Assembly (NCBI GenBank): GCA_005784505.1
Contig: VCAZ01000038.1
Location: 2,408,398-2,472,397 of the forward strand
Origin: Bagarius yarrelli
Lineage: Eukaryota; Chordata; Actinopteri; Siluriformes; Sisoridae
Reading direction: 5' to 3'
Length of the DNA: 64,000 bases
Shown here piece by piece: positions 33,525 to 45,393 of this stretch (position 1 is its first letter; each line of letters begins with the position of its first letter). The notes beneath the pieces are model-generated. The model was given only the letters and a program-made list of their open reading frames with translations. It was not told where the DNA came from and ran no database searches. The position numbers and the translations under genes are program-made.

Positions 33525-35679
33525 ATATACATTTGACATTTTGAACTTCTGATACATAGGAAACTACAGAAATTTCGAAGTTGTCCTTTAATTGGTTCAA
33601 GTGAACTAACTAAGTAGCTAACTGAAGATCTTGGGTAAAAACGGCTTGCTTGCCGCATGGACTCATAAGAGCGGTGCAGCATGTGTGCAATATCTGATAA
33701 ACTATTGAACATAAACAAAGTAATGTAAAATGATTTATACTGGTACACAAGTAGTTATGGAAAAAAACATATTTCTGTATAGAATAAAGTGAAATACACA
33801 AATCACATTACACGCATTTACACACACTCTCAATGTCTCAGCTTCTTAAAAGTTAAATTGTGTCCTTGTGTATTTCCTGCTTTTGAAAACACTGGATTTT
33901 TTTTTCTTTTATTACTATATGATGTTGCAAAAGATGTGTTTATTTTAAAGTCCTTATTGAGAAATGACAGAGATTTTAAGTGGCCTGTGATCTTTAAAAG
34001 AAAATGTGGAAATGTATTTAAGTCTTATTTAGGCTTTTACTTCTACATTATATAGTAGGCAGTACTAAGTATGCTACGGTAGTAGTACAGTGGTGCCTTG
34101 ACTTTAGGGAGCTGGTTATATAACTTATATTACTAATCCAGGTCCCCCAAAAACACAATTAAATTTTTTTGTTACATGGTTTTAAATAACAACAATAAAA
34201 GTATAAATAACGAATATTGTATAAAAAAGTATAATTGGAAAAAAAGCAAGGCTCTGAGTGGGCGTAGCTTGAAACTCTATATGGCTAGTCATTGACCCCA
34301 GATGCGAAAATGACATCATTGTCATCATTAATGACATTTTCAATGACATCAAAGTTAAGTTAGGATTGGCTTTACCACATCCATCTATTCTGATGTTAAA
34401 CACAACATCTGGAATCTCGTCTAATCGTGATACAGGAAATTGTATTGAAGAGCAATGTTTCCTGTTTCCTCTGCCCCTAATAATTTCGCCCTCCCATGGC
34501 TGCCAACTCCGCCCACCAGCAAGTTTTTTTAAAACCTATCCAAACCACACACTCGTATCCTCTTCCTGACTGCCTCCCATCTTTCCCTACCTTTTTAATA
34601 TGTCTCCCTTTCCCTCATTCTCTCTCCTTCACTTTCCATCCTCTGCAGAGAGAAAAGACATCACGATAACCTAATTGATTAGCTGTGATGGTAATTCTCA
34701 GTTGTGCGAGATAACAGCGTTCTTCATTATAGATCTGCTAAATCTCCTGAGAACCAGATAGAGCATGCGGACAAGAAGAGGAACGCTGGCATTTCAGCCG
34801 TCTCTCTCTCTCGCTCTCTCTCAAAAACAGGCACGCACAGTAAAGAGGCCGAGTAGACAGCAATAACACACACTGTTGACTCAGGAGTTTCTAAATAAAG
34901 CCGTAATTCCACCTGGACTTCATCCCAAAACAGCTGGATCTGGTCATTATATTGGTTTGCTGTGTGTTTGTGTTAAACTTTCTTGAGTAATGTGTTTGTT
35001 AAAATTTGCTCCCAGAACACTTCATGGACAACTTTTGTAGTTTTAATATCGCACTGCCATTTTTCCAGCGCCCTTTAATATTTGTTTGCAATAGAGATTC
35101 TTTTTAATCCCAAACTCGTTATTCCCTACAAAAGGAATTTTCTAAAGGGTGAACAACCGTGTAGAGTTCAGATACTGACTTCAGGCATTTATTTATTTAT
35201 TACTTTACAGTGCTCGTCTTATGCATCTCCAGTTATATTGGTCATTTTAAAATATGCAAATCAGCTCATTACCCTGACAACGTATTGCGCTCGTCCTTGT
35301 TTGTGGTGGCTGCGACAAAACTCGGGATTGAATGCTTTCAATTCCACACATCTGTCTTTAAATAAAGCAGACTGTTTGGACTGTTTATGACAGATGCTCT
35401 TTACGTAGATTGCTTTGTACAGCTGTGAGTCTGCTGCGCGGAATATAACAGCGATCTGGATGCAAGAACGTTTTCATGCGCAAGGACCGGACTGTATTAC
35501 GGAAATGACTGACTTACAGAAGAAAGGTGGATTCGGTTGCGGTGTAATGTACTTAAAAAAACATTTATTAATAAACACTTATTAACAGTCTTTTAGTTGT
35601 CTGTTAATCGTACATTTTGGTTGCTAAGCAACATACAGGGCAAATGTTTAAGATATCCCATTGACACAACGGATGTGTT
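33525..35679. other. Unique DNA without recognised genes
   Basis: About 34300-34350 repeats the word 'aatgacatc' or 'aatgaca' several times. About 34600-34760 has 'ataacctaattgattagctg', a homeodomain-like stretch. A short pyrimidine tract lies near 34580-34640. Confidence 0.4.
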
Positions 35680-35848
35680 GGCTTAGCGTTTAAGGCACGG
35701 GTCACAGAAGCTTCAGGACGTCTAAGCTTCTATTCAAAGGCCCGCTTACTCCAGAGGTGCCGCATGTTCTCGCTGACCCCACGCTTTGACCCCAACTAGG
35801 GTATACGAAGAAAAGAACTTTACTGTTGTGTAAAGTTTGGACTGATTT
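35680..35848 (+). mobile_element. SINE family 2, diverged
   Basis: 'tggcttagcgtttaaggc', 'cccgcttactccagaggtgc', 'ctgaccccacgctttgacc' and 'acgaagaaaagaactttac' keep the order of family 2. Confidence 0.6.
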
Positions 35849-36099
35849 GAGAATCCAAACTTAAACTATAGAGACATTTAACAACCAATCAACATGATAA
35901 TATTTAAAACTGAATTTAACAGATGGAGAAGAAACAGATAAAAAAATTACCCTGATGAGAGAAATAATTTGAGCTACAGGAAGCTACAGTAACTCAAATC
36001 AAGACCCTTTACAGCTGCGGTGAGCAGAAAAGCATCTCAGAACATGTGAAACCTTCAAACCTTCGATGAGTGTATTTTGTGTTTCGGTGAATCAGCTCT

Positions 36100-36480
36100 T
36101 CGGGATAAGGAGATTGTAATTGTTTGTAGCATTAACAAATAATATCACCTCCTCCTATCTCCTTTGTGAATGAGTGGGAAAAAGCGAGAAGATTTCCCTG
36201 TCCTCGACAGCGGCTTTAATCCTCTGTAAGCATTATGACACGGATGGAAAAGGGCTCGCAATTACTGTAAGCAACTCATCAGTCGGCGTGAAGTGAGGAG
36301 CACAGCGGCGCATGAGGCTGCAGTGAGAAGCCGCCATTACGCATAATTACGATGTGATTATATTTTTATTACCGCTAATTTTGCAGATAGCTGGCTGTGT
36401 GTACGTCTTAACTGGCGGCAGACGCTAGCTTGCCCTAGTAAGTGTTATTAATTGCTTGGTAAAGCTAGCTGGCAAGGCCT
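36100..36480. promoter_or_regulatory. Candidate conserved non-coding element
   Basis: High-complexity DNA with clustered TAAT/ATTA cores ('cattacgcataattacgatg', 'attaccgctaattttgcag', 'ttattaattgcttgg') and no simple repeats lies between ordinary AT-rich DNA and a GT array. The look is that of a homeobox-responsive enhancer. There is no direct proof. Confidence 0.32.
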
Positions 36481-38400
36481 GGATTTGGTGTGTGTGTGTG
36501 TATGGGTGTGGTGTTGTGCAATGATGTACAGCCATGCTAGTCTATGCTAGCAATGAGAAGCTGTCAGTTTTTCTTTTAAAAACAAAACATATTTGCACTC
36601 TGGTGTATTTTCGTGTGTGTGTGTGTGTGTGTACGTGATGGGGAGGGTGTAAATAAGTGCTTCATGAAGTTTTAGATTTGGACCATAATACATGTTCCAG
36701 ACATAGTGTGTGTGTATAAACAGTTTATTCTATATCGCCCCCTTTAGTCTTGAACCGGGAGGTTTTTTTTTTTTGGGTGGGCGGTGGCACACTTTGCAAA
36801 TCTAACTTATGCAAATCAGGGGTACAGCCCACAAAGTGGTTGATCTGCACATGCCCACATCTGTGAGTGATCCTGCACATGTGCAGTAGCATTCCTACAG
36901 CCTAAAGGATGTAATATCTTTAAATCAAAGAAGCAGGATATATATGTTTAATGTTTAGTTTGATTTGGCATTATTGGCATATACTAATAAATATTATACA
37001 AAGTATACAATTTTAATAAAATAAGCAGAAAATGTAGGTGTGCCTGGTAAATAAAAAGCCTAATTTAACTGGTATGTAGCTAGGTTGTTAGCATAAAATA
37101 TTCATAAAAACATGCAAACATAATTTTTCTAATTATAAGTTATTACATGTTATTCTGATTTAGGTTCTTCAACCTCTGCATTGTCTGTTTTAAGAAAGAC
37201 TTTATACATCCTAAAACAATTAACATTTAATTGCATTATGGGGGATGTGTAGTTTTATTTCCCTCATAATAGATTAAAAATACTATACAGAAAGTAGGAA
37301 AAGAACTACAAAGCCCATCTTCCCCGTCGGTTACTGGCTAACATTGATAGCTGCGCTCCATAGCCCAAATGAGTGACTTTACTGCTTCAAAAAAATCAAA
37401 GTTGAATGTTTTAACTTTACACAGTTTATAAATTTGTGATTTTCTTTCTGTTTCAGGGTGCTGTTTATAATTAATCGCGTTGTTAAAATAGTTTTTATGC
37501 TAGTGGTTATTATGCTAGCGGAGATTTAACAGTTAGCTGTGTTAGCGCACACCTAAACCAACAAAGCACATCAGTAAGTCTGTTAGTTAATATAAGAAAG
37601 TTAATTTATTAACTTAGCTATAGGAGATGACATGTCACGTAAATGTATAACGCTATAAACATTTATTTAACTGCACCACCCAATCGGTTCATACTGTATT
37701 AACAGAATGATCAGATTTCTAAAGTGATAATTAATAAAGAGTTCTAAACTTTAGCTGAACTGCAACCGATCACTCCAACCAGCTTTATTCCGCACATTTA
37801 TCAACATGCATGGATATATTGTTTTTAAATTACATTATTGAGCACACAAAATCTTATACAACTTTCTTGTAAAGGCAAAATGCCACAAAGGATCAGCTCT
37901 TTGTAGGAGTTGAATGACATTTAGGGTGTCAAACACTATAGTTTATTCATTATCTTGCTATCTTTTACCTATTTATACTTTTCTATAAGTCGCCAGGATG
38001 CAGGGTTTTAGATTCGTAGGTGAAATAATGTAATGTAATGTAATGTAATCTGATGTAATGTAATATAATGAACAGCATATGTTACAGATTATTAGGGGGC
38101 GGACACTAATGAGTACGATGTCCAGGGGAAACAGCAGCATCACAGACTACAGCTTATTTAGATCATATAACTTTTAGTAATTCATTACCGACTGAATAGG
38201 TTCAGTTCCACAATCATAAACGTAGTGTTTGTTGGTGCAGCATCCTCTTTTAAACTACATTTTCATTTGCTAAGAGGCTAACAGAACACTAACCAATCCA
38301 AATACATCTCTAAAGCAGGTTTTAGTTAGTAGTGTGTGAGAGCCTTGGAATGAGGTAGGGGATATAGTTACTTATAACAGTGTCCCCACAAGTTACTAAC
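36481..38400. other. Unique AT-rich DNA, small arrays
   Basis: GT arrays lie at about 36487-36500 and 36614-36632. A TGTAA pentamer array (about seven units) lies at 38028-38066. No gene is recognised. Confidence 0.5.
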
Positions 38401-39615
38401 ACTTACATTTAGATTCACAGCATTTAGCAGACGCTCTTGTCCAGAGTGACGTACAAAGTGCTTTAAGTCACCTCGGTAAACAGCTCAATACTGGTACAAT
38501 AGTTCACAAATTAGAGTGTAACAACCACAAAAACTGTTGAAAGAGCATGACAGAGAATTGATGTTTTTGTTTTTAAAAGTCGAGCGCGAGGTATTTAAGA
38601 AAGAGGTGGGTTTTCAATCGTCTCAGCCAGTGATTCTGCTGTTCTAACATTGATGGAAAGTTCATTCCATCATCTTGGTGCCAGAACAGGGATAAGTCAG
38701 ACCTATCTTGTGTCCTAGGGGATGATGGAACAAGTCTACCAGTGCTTGTGTATCTGAGAGAGTGTGGTGCTATTCGAGGAGTGCTTGAAGGTAGGAGGGT
38801 GCCACTCCATTTTTAGCTTTGTATGCAAGCATTAGTGTTTTGAATCTGATGTGTGCAGCTTCTGGGAGCCAGTGGAGGTAGCACAGCAGTGAACTGGTAT
38901 GTGAAAACTTTGGTAGGTTGAAAACAACTCATGCAGCTGCATTCTGAATCACCTGCAGAGGACGAATTGCACTCAGAGGTAGGTCTGCCAGGAGCGAGTT
39001 GCAGTAGTCTAGTTTAGAAATTACAAGAAACTGCACAAGCAACTGAGTGGCCTGAGTAGATAAGAATAGTAGACTCCTTCTAATGGGTTGAGTTTCAGGA
39101 TGCCATCCATGATGATATGTCTGCCAGGCAGGCTGAGATCTTCGCAGAAGCTGTGGTGTCTGATGAAGGAAAAGAATCAGCATAACAATGGTGTGTGAAC
39201 TCATGTGAGGAAATAACTTTGCCAAGTAAGTAAGTATAGAGAAAGAAAAGAAGAGGACCAAGTACTAAGCCTTGTGGGAAACCAGTAGAGGTTCTTTATA
39301 GGGCAGATGTTGTTCCTTTCTATGTTACCTGATATAAACGGCCTTTCAAGTAGAAAGCAAACCACAGCCACGCTGTTCCACAAATACCTAGACTATTGAG
39401 GGTGGACAGCAAGATCTTGTAGTGACCATGTAAAATGCAGCTGAAAGGTTGAGAAGGATAAAGACAGATGACAGTTTGGATGATCTGGTGGCATGCAACT
39501 TTTCAGTGACTGTCAAGAGTCTTTGTAGAGTGAACCTTGTTAACTGTCCCCTGAAAGTATGTTCTGCCTGTAATGTGTTAAACCTATTTTCTGCTCTATT
39601 AAGCATAAATGACAA
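38401..39615 (-). pseudogene. L2-like LINE ORF2 C-terminal half and 3' end
   Basis: On the minus strand the pieces run in order from 39615: 'RSSKLSSVFILLNLSAAF' (RT motif A region, with the two Asp of the usual L-D-L-S-A-A-F-D changed to Asn and Tyr), 'GLVLGPLLFF' (motif B region), 'CYADS' at 39187-39174 (motif C, second Asp lost), 'ISKLDYCNSLLADLPLSA' and 'IRPLQVIQNAAA' near 38940. Then 'IRFKTLMLAYKAKNG' leads to a 3' end with 'tctgctaaatgctgtg' at about 38420. Frameshifts and stops are frequent. The 3' end is shared with SINE family 1. L2 clade by motif, from memory. Confidence 0.88.
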
Positions 39616-39624
39616 ATTTATTTA

Positions 39625-39700
39625 CAAATTCCCACTGAAAACCTTTGGGATGAATTGGAACACCAACTACAATCCAGAATTCTTACCCAACATTAGAGGC
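39625..39700 (+). mobile_element. Tc1/mariner-type transposase scrap
   Basis: A 25-residue piece reads 'FGMNWNTNYNPEFLPNIR', which resembles a conserved stretch ('F-G-M-N-W-N-x-D') of a fish mariner-like transposase as I recall it. It lies just beyond the LINE end and runs into a small minisatellite. Confidence 0.45.
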
Positions 39701-39775
39701 AATTTTAGAGGCAATATTTAGAGGTAATTTTTTAGAGGCAAATTTAGAGGTAATTTTTTAGAGGCAATTTTTTTT
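39690..39775 (+). repeat. TTTAGAGGCAAT minisatellite
   Basis: Units 'ttttagaggcaat', 'atttagaggtaat' and 'tttttagaggcaaa' repeat about six times with a period of 12-18 bases. Confidence 0.85.
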
Positions 39776-40299
39776 GTACATTTCTTTAATAAACATGGTA
39801 AAACAAAGTGCCTGCAGTGTAATTTTTACAAAAATAATGGGGCTAAATAATAATAATAGTTATAAACATTTTGTTGCCATGTACCTGTACCTGGCAACAA
39901 CAGTAAAGTTGTAACTATAAGTCATCAGTTAAAATACAAAACAATACTGTAAGTTAACAGACAATATTAGATGTCAGGTTGTTTGCTATATAACTAATGC
40001 TAATTTTTACATTAAGGTAAAACATCTGCTCTGGAAAATGGGAAAACATGGAAAGCCAATAAGGTTCTTGCAGTGGAGAGCCATTTGAAGACTTTTGGGT
40101 CTCAGTGAAGTTATATTATGTTTAAGCCCACAGGTGTCATACCTATTTACATGCCAATACTAACTGGAATAATGACTACATACAATAAAAAAATTGTTAG
40201 CTTCCACTTTTTAGCTTAGTCGGTTGACTAAATTACTTAAGACTTAAAAGAAAATAATTGTGTTTGTGTTATAAATTTGACAGTTCTGATTTTACCTTG
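39776..40299. other. AT-rich unique DNA
   Basis: No repeat or gene is recognised. Confidence 0.5.
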
Positions 40300-40615
40300 C
40301 TTTCGTTAGCACAGTTGCCTAACAGCAGGAAGGCCCGAGTGTGATGCCTGGGCAGAGGGGGGTTGCATGTTGTCTCCATGCTTGCGTGGGTTTACTCCGG
40401 GTACTCCACTTTTCTCCCACAGTCCAAAAACATGTACATTAGGTTGATTGGTGATTCTAAATTTCCCACAGGAGTGACCCTGTGATTGACTGGCGACCTG
40501 TACATGGTGTACCCCTCCTGTGTTTCACCCTTTGAGAGACAGCTGGGATGGGCTCCAGCAGATCCCTGTGATCCCGAATTAGGGAATAAGTGGGTATAGA
40601 AAATGGATGGATGGA
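40300..40615 (+). mobile_element. HE1/V-SINE-like element, near full length
   Basis: In order: a decayed head 'tcgttagcacagttgcctaa', 'gggttgcatgttgtctccat', 'gcgtgggtttactccgggta', 'cagtccaaaaacatgtacat', 'gtgattgactggcgacctgt', 'cagcagatccctgtgatccc' and the tail of four GGAT units. Confidence 0.87.
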
Positions 40616-41559
40616 TGGATGTTTAAATCTAAGGTGGATCTGTCTAGTAAGAAAAAGTTATTTATAGCAGCTTTAAATATAGCTTTTTTTGCTGGGTTTC
40701 TATTTCAACATCTCTCAAATGTTGTTAAATTATGGGCAGCTTTGTATTATTCCGTTGAAATAAACTAGGTTTTTTGCATCTGACTGACATTTTGTTTATT
40801 TGACTACAAAGTTTCAAGCCAATTCACAAATCTGTTACGCAGCTAAAGAATGTTTGACATGTTCAGCTTGTTAAAATAGCTGGGATGTTATTTTAGGATG
40901 CTTTGGAGCAGGAAAAATGAATATAATACTGTAAAGTACCTATTTCCTCGAGCCTTAAAAAAAGTTTTTTTGTAATTGTTCCTTTAATAGGATGGGCCAA
41001 CAACATTTAAAGTTAGTCATTTATCATGTAGAAAATACTTATGTTTTGTAAAGTATTTTCAAGAATTTGAAAATACAAGTCATCTCTGATTAACAGACAA
41101 GTAACCATAAACAAGTAGTTGTACTAAAATGCACATTTTTTGTTGTTGCAATCGTGTCCCCTCTTACTGTGTTCTTTGTGTGTGTGCAAATTAGTTACTT
41201 TTACTAATGTCCCCACTACAATGTAAATACCAGTTAAAATGTGTGTATGCAAATTTGGGTATCTAGCGATGTCTCCACTAGAACCCGACAAAATCTGTGT
41301 ATATGTGTATAATGTCCCCATTATTGATGAATGCTCGTCATGTCCCCGTTATTTTTTGTTTCAAATCCAAAATCTGAGATGATTTTTTTCTTACTTGCCT
41401 TATTTTTTCACATCTGTAGAACCACTGATCCTAGAATGTTATAATTACAAGAATGTGTGTGTTTGCACCCACAATGATGTCTCTGTTAGCTGGATAGGAC
41501 ATTTTGAGCAGAGCGCAAAGGGGACTGAAGAGATAAGCTTTGGTTTGGGAGATAACTCT
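40616..41559. other. Unique DNA with a loose TGTCCCC repeat
   Basis: At 41150-41355 the word 'atgtcccc' (once 'atgtctcc') returns five times at 28-62 base spacing, with 'gtgtgtatgcaaatt' between. The rest is unremarkable AT-rich DNA. Confidence 0.5.
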
Positions 41560-42005
41560 CCTTTTTGTTTCCCTCACTCTCTTTCTTTCTTTTTCTCTCT
41601 CTCTGTTTCACTCTTTCATTTGGTTCTATCCATCTCTCTTATCTCTGTTCTGCCACTCAGCATATGGCAGAGCCACACTGAAAGAAAGCAAGACAGAGGT
41701 TTAGTTTACACTCCGACCCAGAGACTTCCTCCTTCCTCCTTCCAGCTCATTTATATCTCTATCTCCATATTTCTTTTACTTTTTCACTCTTTGTCTCTCT
41801 ACCTTTCTATTTTGTATTTCTTTCTTTCTTTCTTTCATTTTTCTTTCTTTTCATTTTCACTTATTTTTCTCATTCTCTATCTTTTTTGGTTTCCTCCTTT
41901 GTATAATTCTAATGTTTGATGCTCTCCTATTCTCTCGTAGTCTTTCAATAAATTTCTTGCCCCTTTCTCTCTTTTTCTTTCTATCTACCCCTTCTATTAA
42001 TGTTC

Positions 42006-42039
<34 letters not shown>

Positions 42040-42080
42040 TGTCTGTCCATCTATCCATCCTTCCTTCCTTTCTATTAAAG
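41560..42080 (+). repeat. Polypyrimidine tract with TTTC array
   Basis: CTTT and CTCT words dominate. A pure TTTC array lies at about 42005-42037. A non-pyrimidine island lies at 41655-41710. The 174-codon frame over it is a low-complexity artefact. Confidence 0.88.
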
Positions 42081-42780
42081 TTTATACTAATATATATTAA
42101 TAAATAATGTTAACTATGTTTCTTCTTTCTGATGTCTCACATGACTGCTTAGAGATTTTTACTTAGAGACAAAACATCATGAATCAAATTTTCGATCAAT
42201 TCTCTTTCTTGGTTTGTCTCGCAGACGTCCTTACACAGGCACCAAGCCACGCCCACATTTCCGTATACAGCATCAGCGCTACACCTCGAGGGCTCTAAAA
42301 TCAGCAGACGGGGCTTATTGACTGAAGGAAGTCTGAGCTCTTGAGAAAGTCTGATTCTCCGAGTGGGAGTTATGAGTTCCATTGATTTTTCCTTTTCAGT
42401 TCTGTCTTGCAGTCTTCTGAAGTATTAATGCACATTAAACACTGCGTTTGTTCTCTGACCTCATGTACTATTCTAAATCCCAGCTTATAATCACTGTTTG
42501 TTATTGCTCAATATCTGCCTAATTTCCCACCGATTTAGCCTTTTTAAACAAAAAACAGTATTGATAATGAATCTTCTGGGATGATTCATGTAGATTTACA
42601 CTATAAATGTATTTGTTTGTATGTTATTATTTCTTTATATTAGAAAAATATATGTTTGCAGTTGTTTTGTCGCGGTTCAGAAATATTTTCTCATTTGACA
42701 AAAATAAAATGTCTCAATTGACGTATGTGATAAGTCACAGTTTATTATGATTTTATATAATATTGATAATCGGCCCAGTC
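42081..42780. other. Unique DNA
   Basis: A GC-richer piece at 42220-42380 carries unremarkable 77-codon minus-strand frame. No gene is called. Confidence 0.45.
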
Positions 42781-43190
42781 CTACTATTTAATCATATGAC
42801 TCAAATAAACAAAAAAAATTATTAATCGGTTGATCAATCATATGATTTAATTGATCAACCAGATGACTCAAGTGATCAATCAAATAGCTTGTGTGATCAA
42901 ATGATTAATGAAATGAATTAGTTGTTCAACCGAACACTGTAGTTGTTGTTTCGTGTAATCAATCAAATGCATTGGTTTATAAAATAAAATGAGTCAGGTA
43001 ATCAATCAAATGACTCAGTAAACATTCAAATGATCAGCCAAATGACTCAGTTGATCAATTAAATGCAACTTAATCAATTCTATCAATTAGATGTCTCAAG
43101 TGATCGGTCAAATGCCAGAGTTAACCAACCAAATGACTCAGGTAATCCATAAAATAACTCAACTGATCACTTAAATGACTCCACCAACTG
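42781..43190 (+). repeat. Minisatellite of TGACTCA and TGATCAATCAAA words
   Basis: Units of about 20-30 bases alternate a TGACTCA-type heptamer with 'tgatcaatcaaa'. Exact TGACTCA or TGAGTCA occurs at 42797, 42864, 42990, 43011, 43043 and 43134. The palindrome TGATCA recurs about seven times. TGACTCA is the AP-1 consensus, but here it may only reflect the repeat unit. Confidence 0.85.
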
Positions 43191-43461
43191 AAATCTATAA
43201 CTAAGAACCATTGGAAAGATCTATATCATCTGAACTGTTTATACACGTATGAATTTTTTATTATTAACTAATATTTAAAATGATGTGGGTTTCATGTTTG
43301 AACTCCAGCCGGTGGTGGGATGATGCATTTAGTGACGGCGTTTTTCTTTGAGTCACAGTTTAACTCCGGCCAAATAAAACCTCACTCATGATTCATATCT
43401 TAAATCTCCTCCGTAATTACGCATGAGCTTATGTGAGATAGATGGAGTGAGGAAAGAAACA

Positions 43462-43518
<57 letters not shown>

Positions 43519-43809
43519 AGCATTAGAGAACACGCTACACAGAGCTGGAAGTCAAATGTTCGCTCTTGACTGGCATTCTTTCAGTACAATTAATCAATTC
43601 ATCTTTAAAAGTGCTCTATTTATAGTTTAGCAGTAACTCGCCACATTTTATGACCAGAGATGAACGTGAAACATCCACCAACACACGAACAATGCATTTT
43701 CCTTTGTCGCTGGTTATAGTATTTTAATAAGAACTTTGAAAAATAAATCCCTTAATGCTGTAATATAATTATATAATATATATGCTATATAATATAATCA
43801 CTATTTCAT
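43191..43809. repeat. Unique DNA with a long GA array
   Basis: A pure GA array of about 24 units lies at 43468-43515. Flanking DNA is unique and AT-rich near 43740-43800. Confidence 0.8.
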
Positions 43810-43950
43810 GGCCTCTGTCTCTTTCTCTTATTCTCCTCGATTCTCTCTCCATCTCTCAAATTTAAAAGGATAATTATAAAAGAACAACAGAAATGAAAGG
43901 CAAGTGATTTTGTTTTCTTCTTTTTTTATCTAATCATCTTTCTTTCTTAT
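43810..43950 (+). repeat. Duplicated segment, copy 1
   Basis: Flank A (43810-43864, starts 'ggcctctgtctctttctctt') is followed by a 66-base core (43865-43930) and flank B ('taatcatctttctttctt'). The core is the reverse complement of the core in copy 2, while both flanks are in the same direction. Confidence 0.9.
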
Positions 43951-45330
43951 TTATATGTTTGTCTATCTATCTATCCATCTATGTGTCTATCTATGTATCT
44001 GTCTATCTTTCTGTTAGTCTGCCCATCTGTCTGTCTGCTTAGCAGGAAACATTCTCAACATATTGCAGTTTACTGAATGTTCTCACAAAGTTAAAAACGT
44101 TCTTGCAGTAACATTAGTAGAACGTTGTGTCAACTATACAGGCTATTAATATATGTTTTTAAAAAAAAACTGAATCATTAAAATGTTATTTTTACATCGT
44201 TGAAATGTTTTAATATCTTAAGTACAGTCAAAGTCTCTACAAATCAGTTCTACAGCAATTTTAGCTTGGAGCTCGAAAATGATCTTAGTGTAACAAACTC
44301 CCACTGGGGCAAGACAGTTTATTTACCAGTGACCATCAAGACACATAAACTGAACTTAACATGACTTGACATAACTTAACCTAGCTTTGACAAGGACATA
44401 CTATAACAGACTCACCAACAGTGGTACACAAACACACACAACCAACCAAGACACAAGGACAAGAGGAAGCACATGACAGGAAGACGAGAGGACAAAACAT
44501 GAAGTAAACAAAGCAAAAACCAGAACATGACTAGGATAGCTTAGCTAGCTACCATAGCTCAGCCTTGACCTAAAACATAACTATGAACATGAATAACCTA
44601 AAACATGAAAACAAGAACCTTACACTCATATTTTGTCTGGAATTATGGTTAATTTATATATTTATATATTATAAGCTTATTTTTCAGTTTAAAATAAATA
44701 CTGACTACACTCAAATGAACTTCTTTTATGTTAGCATTAATCAGAATAACCATTGTACATTTTGTAGTGTGTGTGTGTGTGTGTGTGTGAGAGTGAGTGA
44801 GTTTAAGGTGGAGAAAGCAAATGAATAATGCAGCTATTGTCAAGAATAAAAAGCCACGTTGTTTTTTGTAAGTAGAGTTAAGTACATGGCACAAAAAAAG
44901 TCTTTTTTTTTATTCAGTCGAGGGAGTAATTAGCATTCGGTGAGCGCATTAGAGTTTGACATCCTTTTTAGCACACGTTTCCAATAGCAAAGGTTAAATG
45001 ACGTTAACCGACAGGTTACTTAGTCACTTAACTTATCATTTTTTCATAGAGAAAGAGACGGGGGTAATGGAGGGCTCTCGGCAGACAGCGCGATTAGTTT
45101 ATACCAATGACAGCTTATTAATTTACATTTCTATCAGTGGAGCACCTGCGTTCTTCCGCTCGCCCCCCCCCACACCCCACACACACACATACACACATAC
45201 ACACACACACAATCACCACCACAAGCCTGGTGTCTCCACTACACGACATCATTATAGACATTAAAATTACAGACGCACACTCATATACAGAGGCACAATT
45301 TATTAGTAGATTTGCCCATTATTATGTTTT
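43951..45330. other. CTAT array, unique DNA, GT and CA arrays
   Basis: CTAT/CTGT units lie at 43960-44040, GT at about 44767-44789 and a CA compound array at 45160-45212. About 44920-45140 is high-complexity ('ggagtaattagcattcgg', 'gcgattagtttatacc') and may be regulatory. No gene. Confidence 0.55.
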
Positions 45331-45362
45331 GGCCTCTGTCTCTTTCTCTTGTTCTCCTCGAT

Positions 45363-45393
<31 letters not shown>

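Noticed and set aside
41395..41919. 174-codon plus-strand frame
   Set aside because: Its second half is a CTTT/CTCT tract and no domain is visible.
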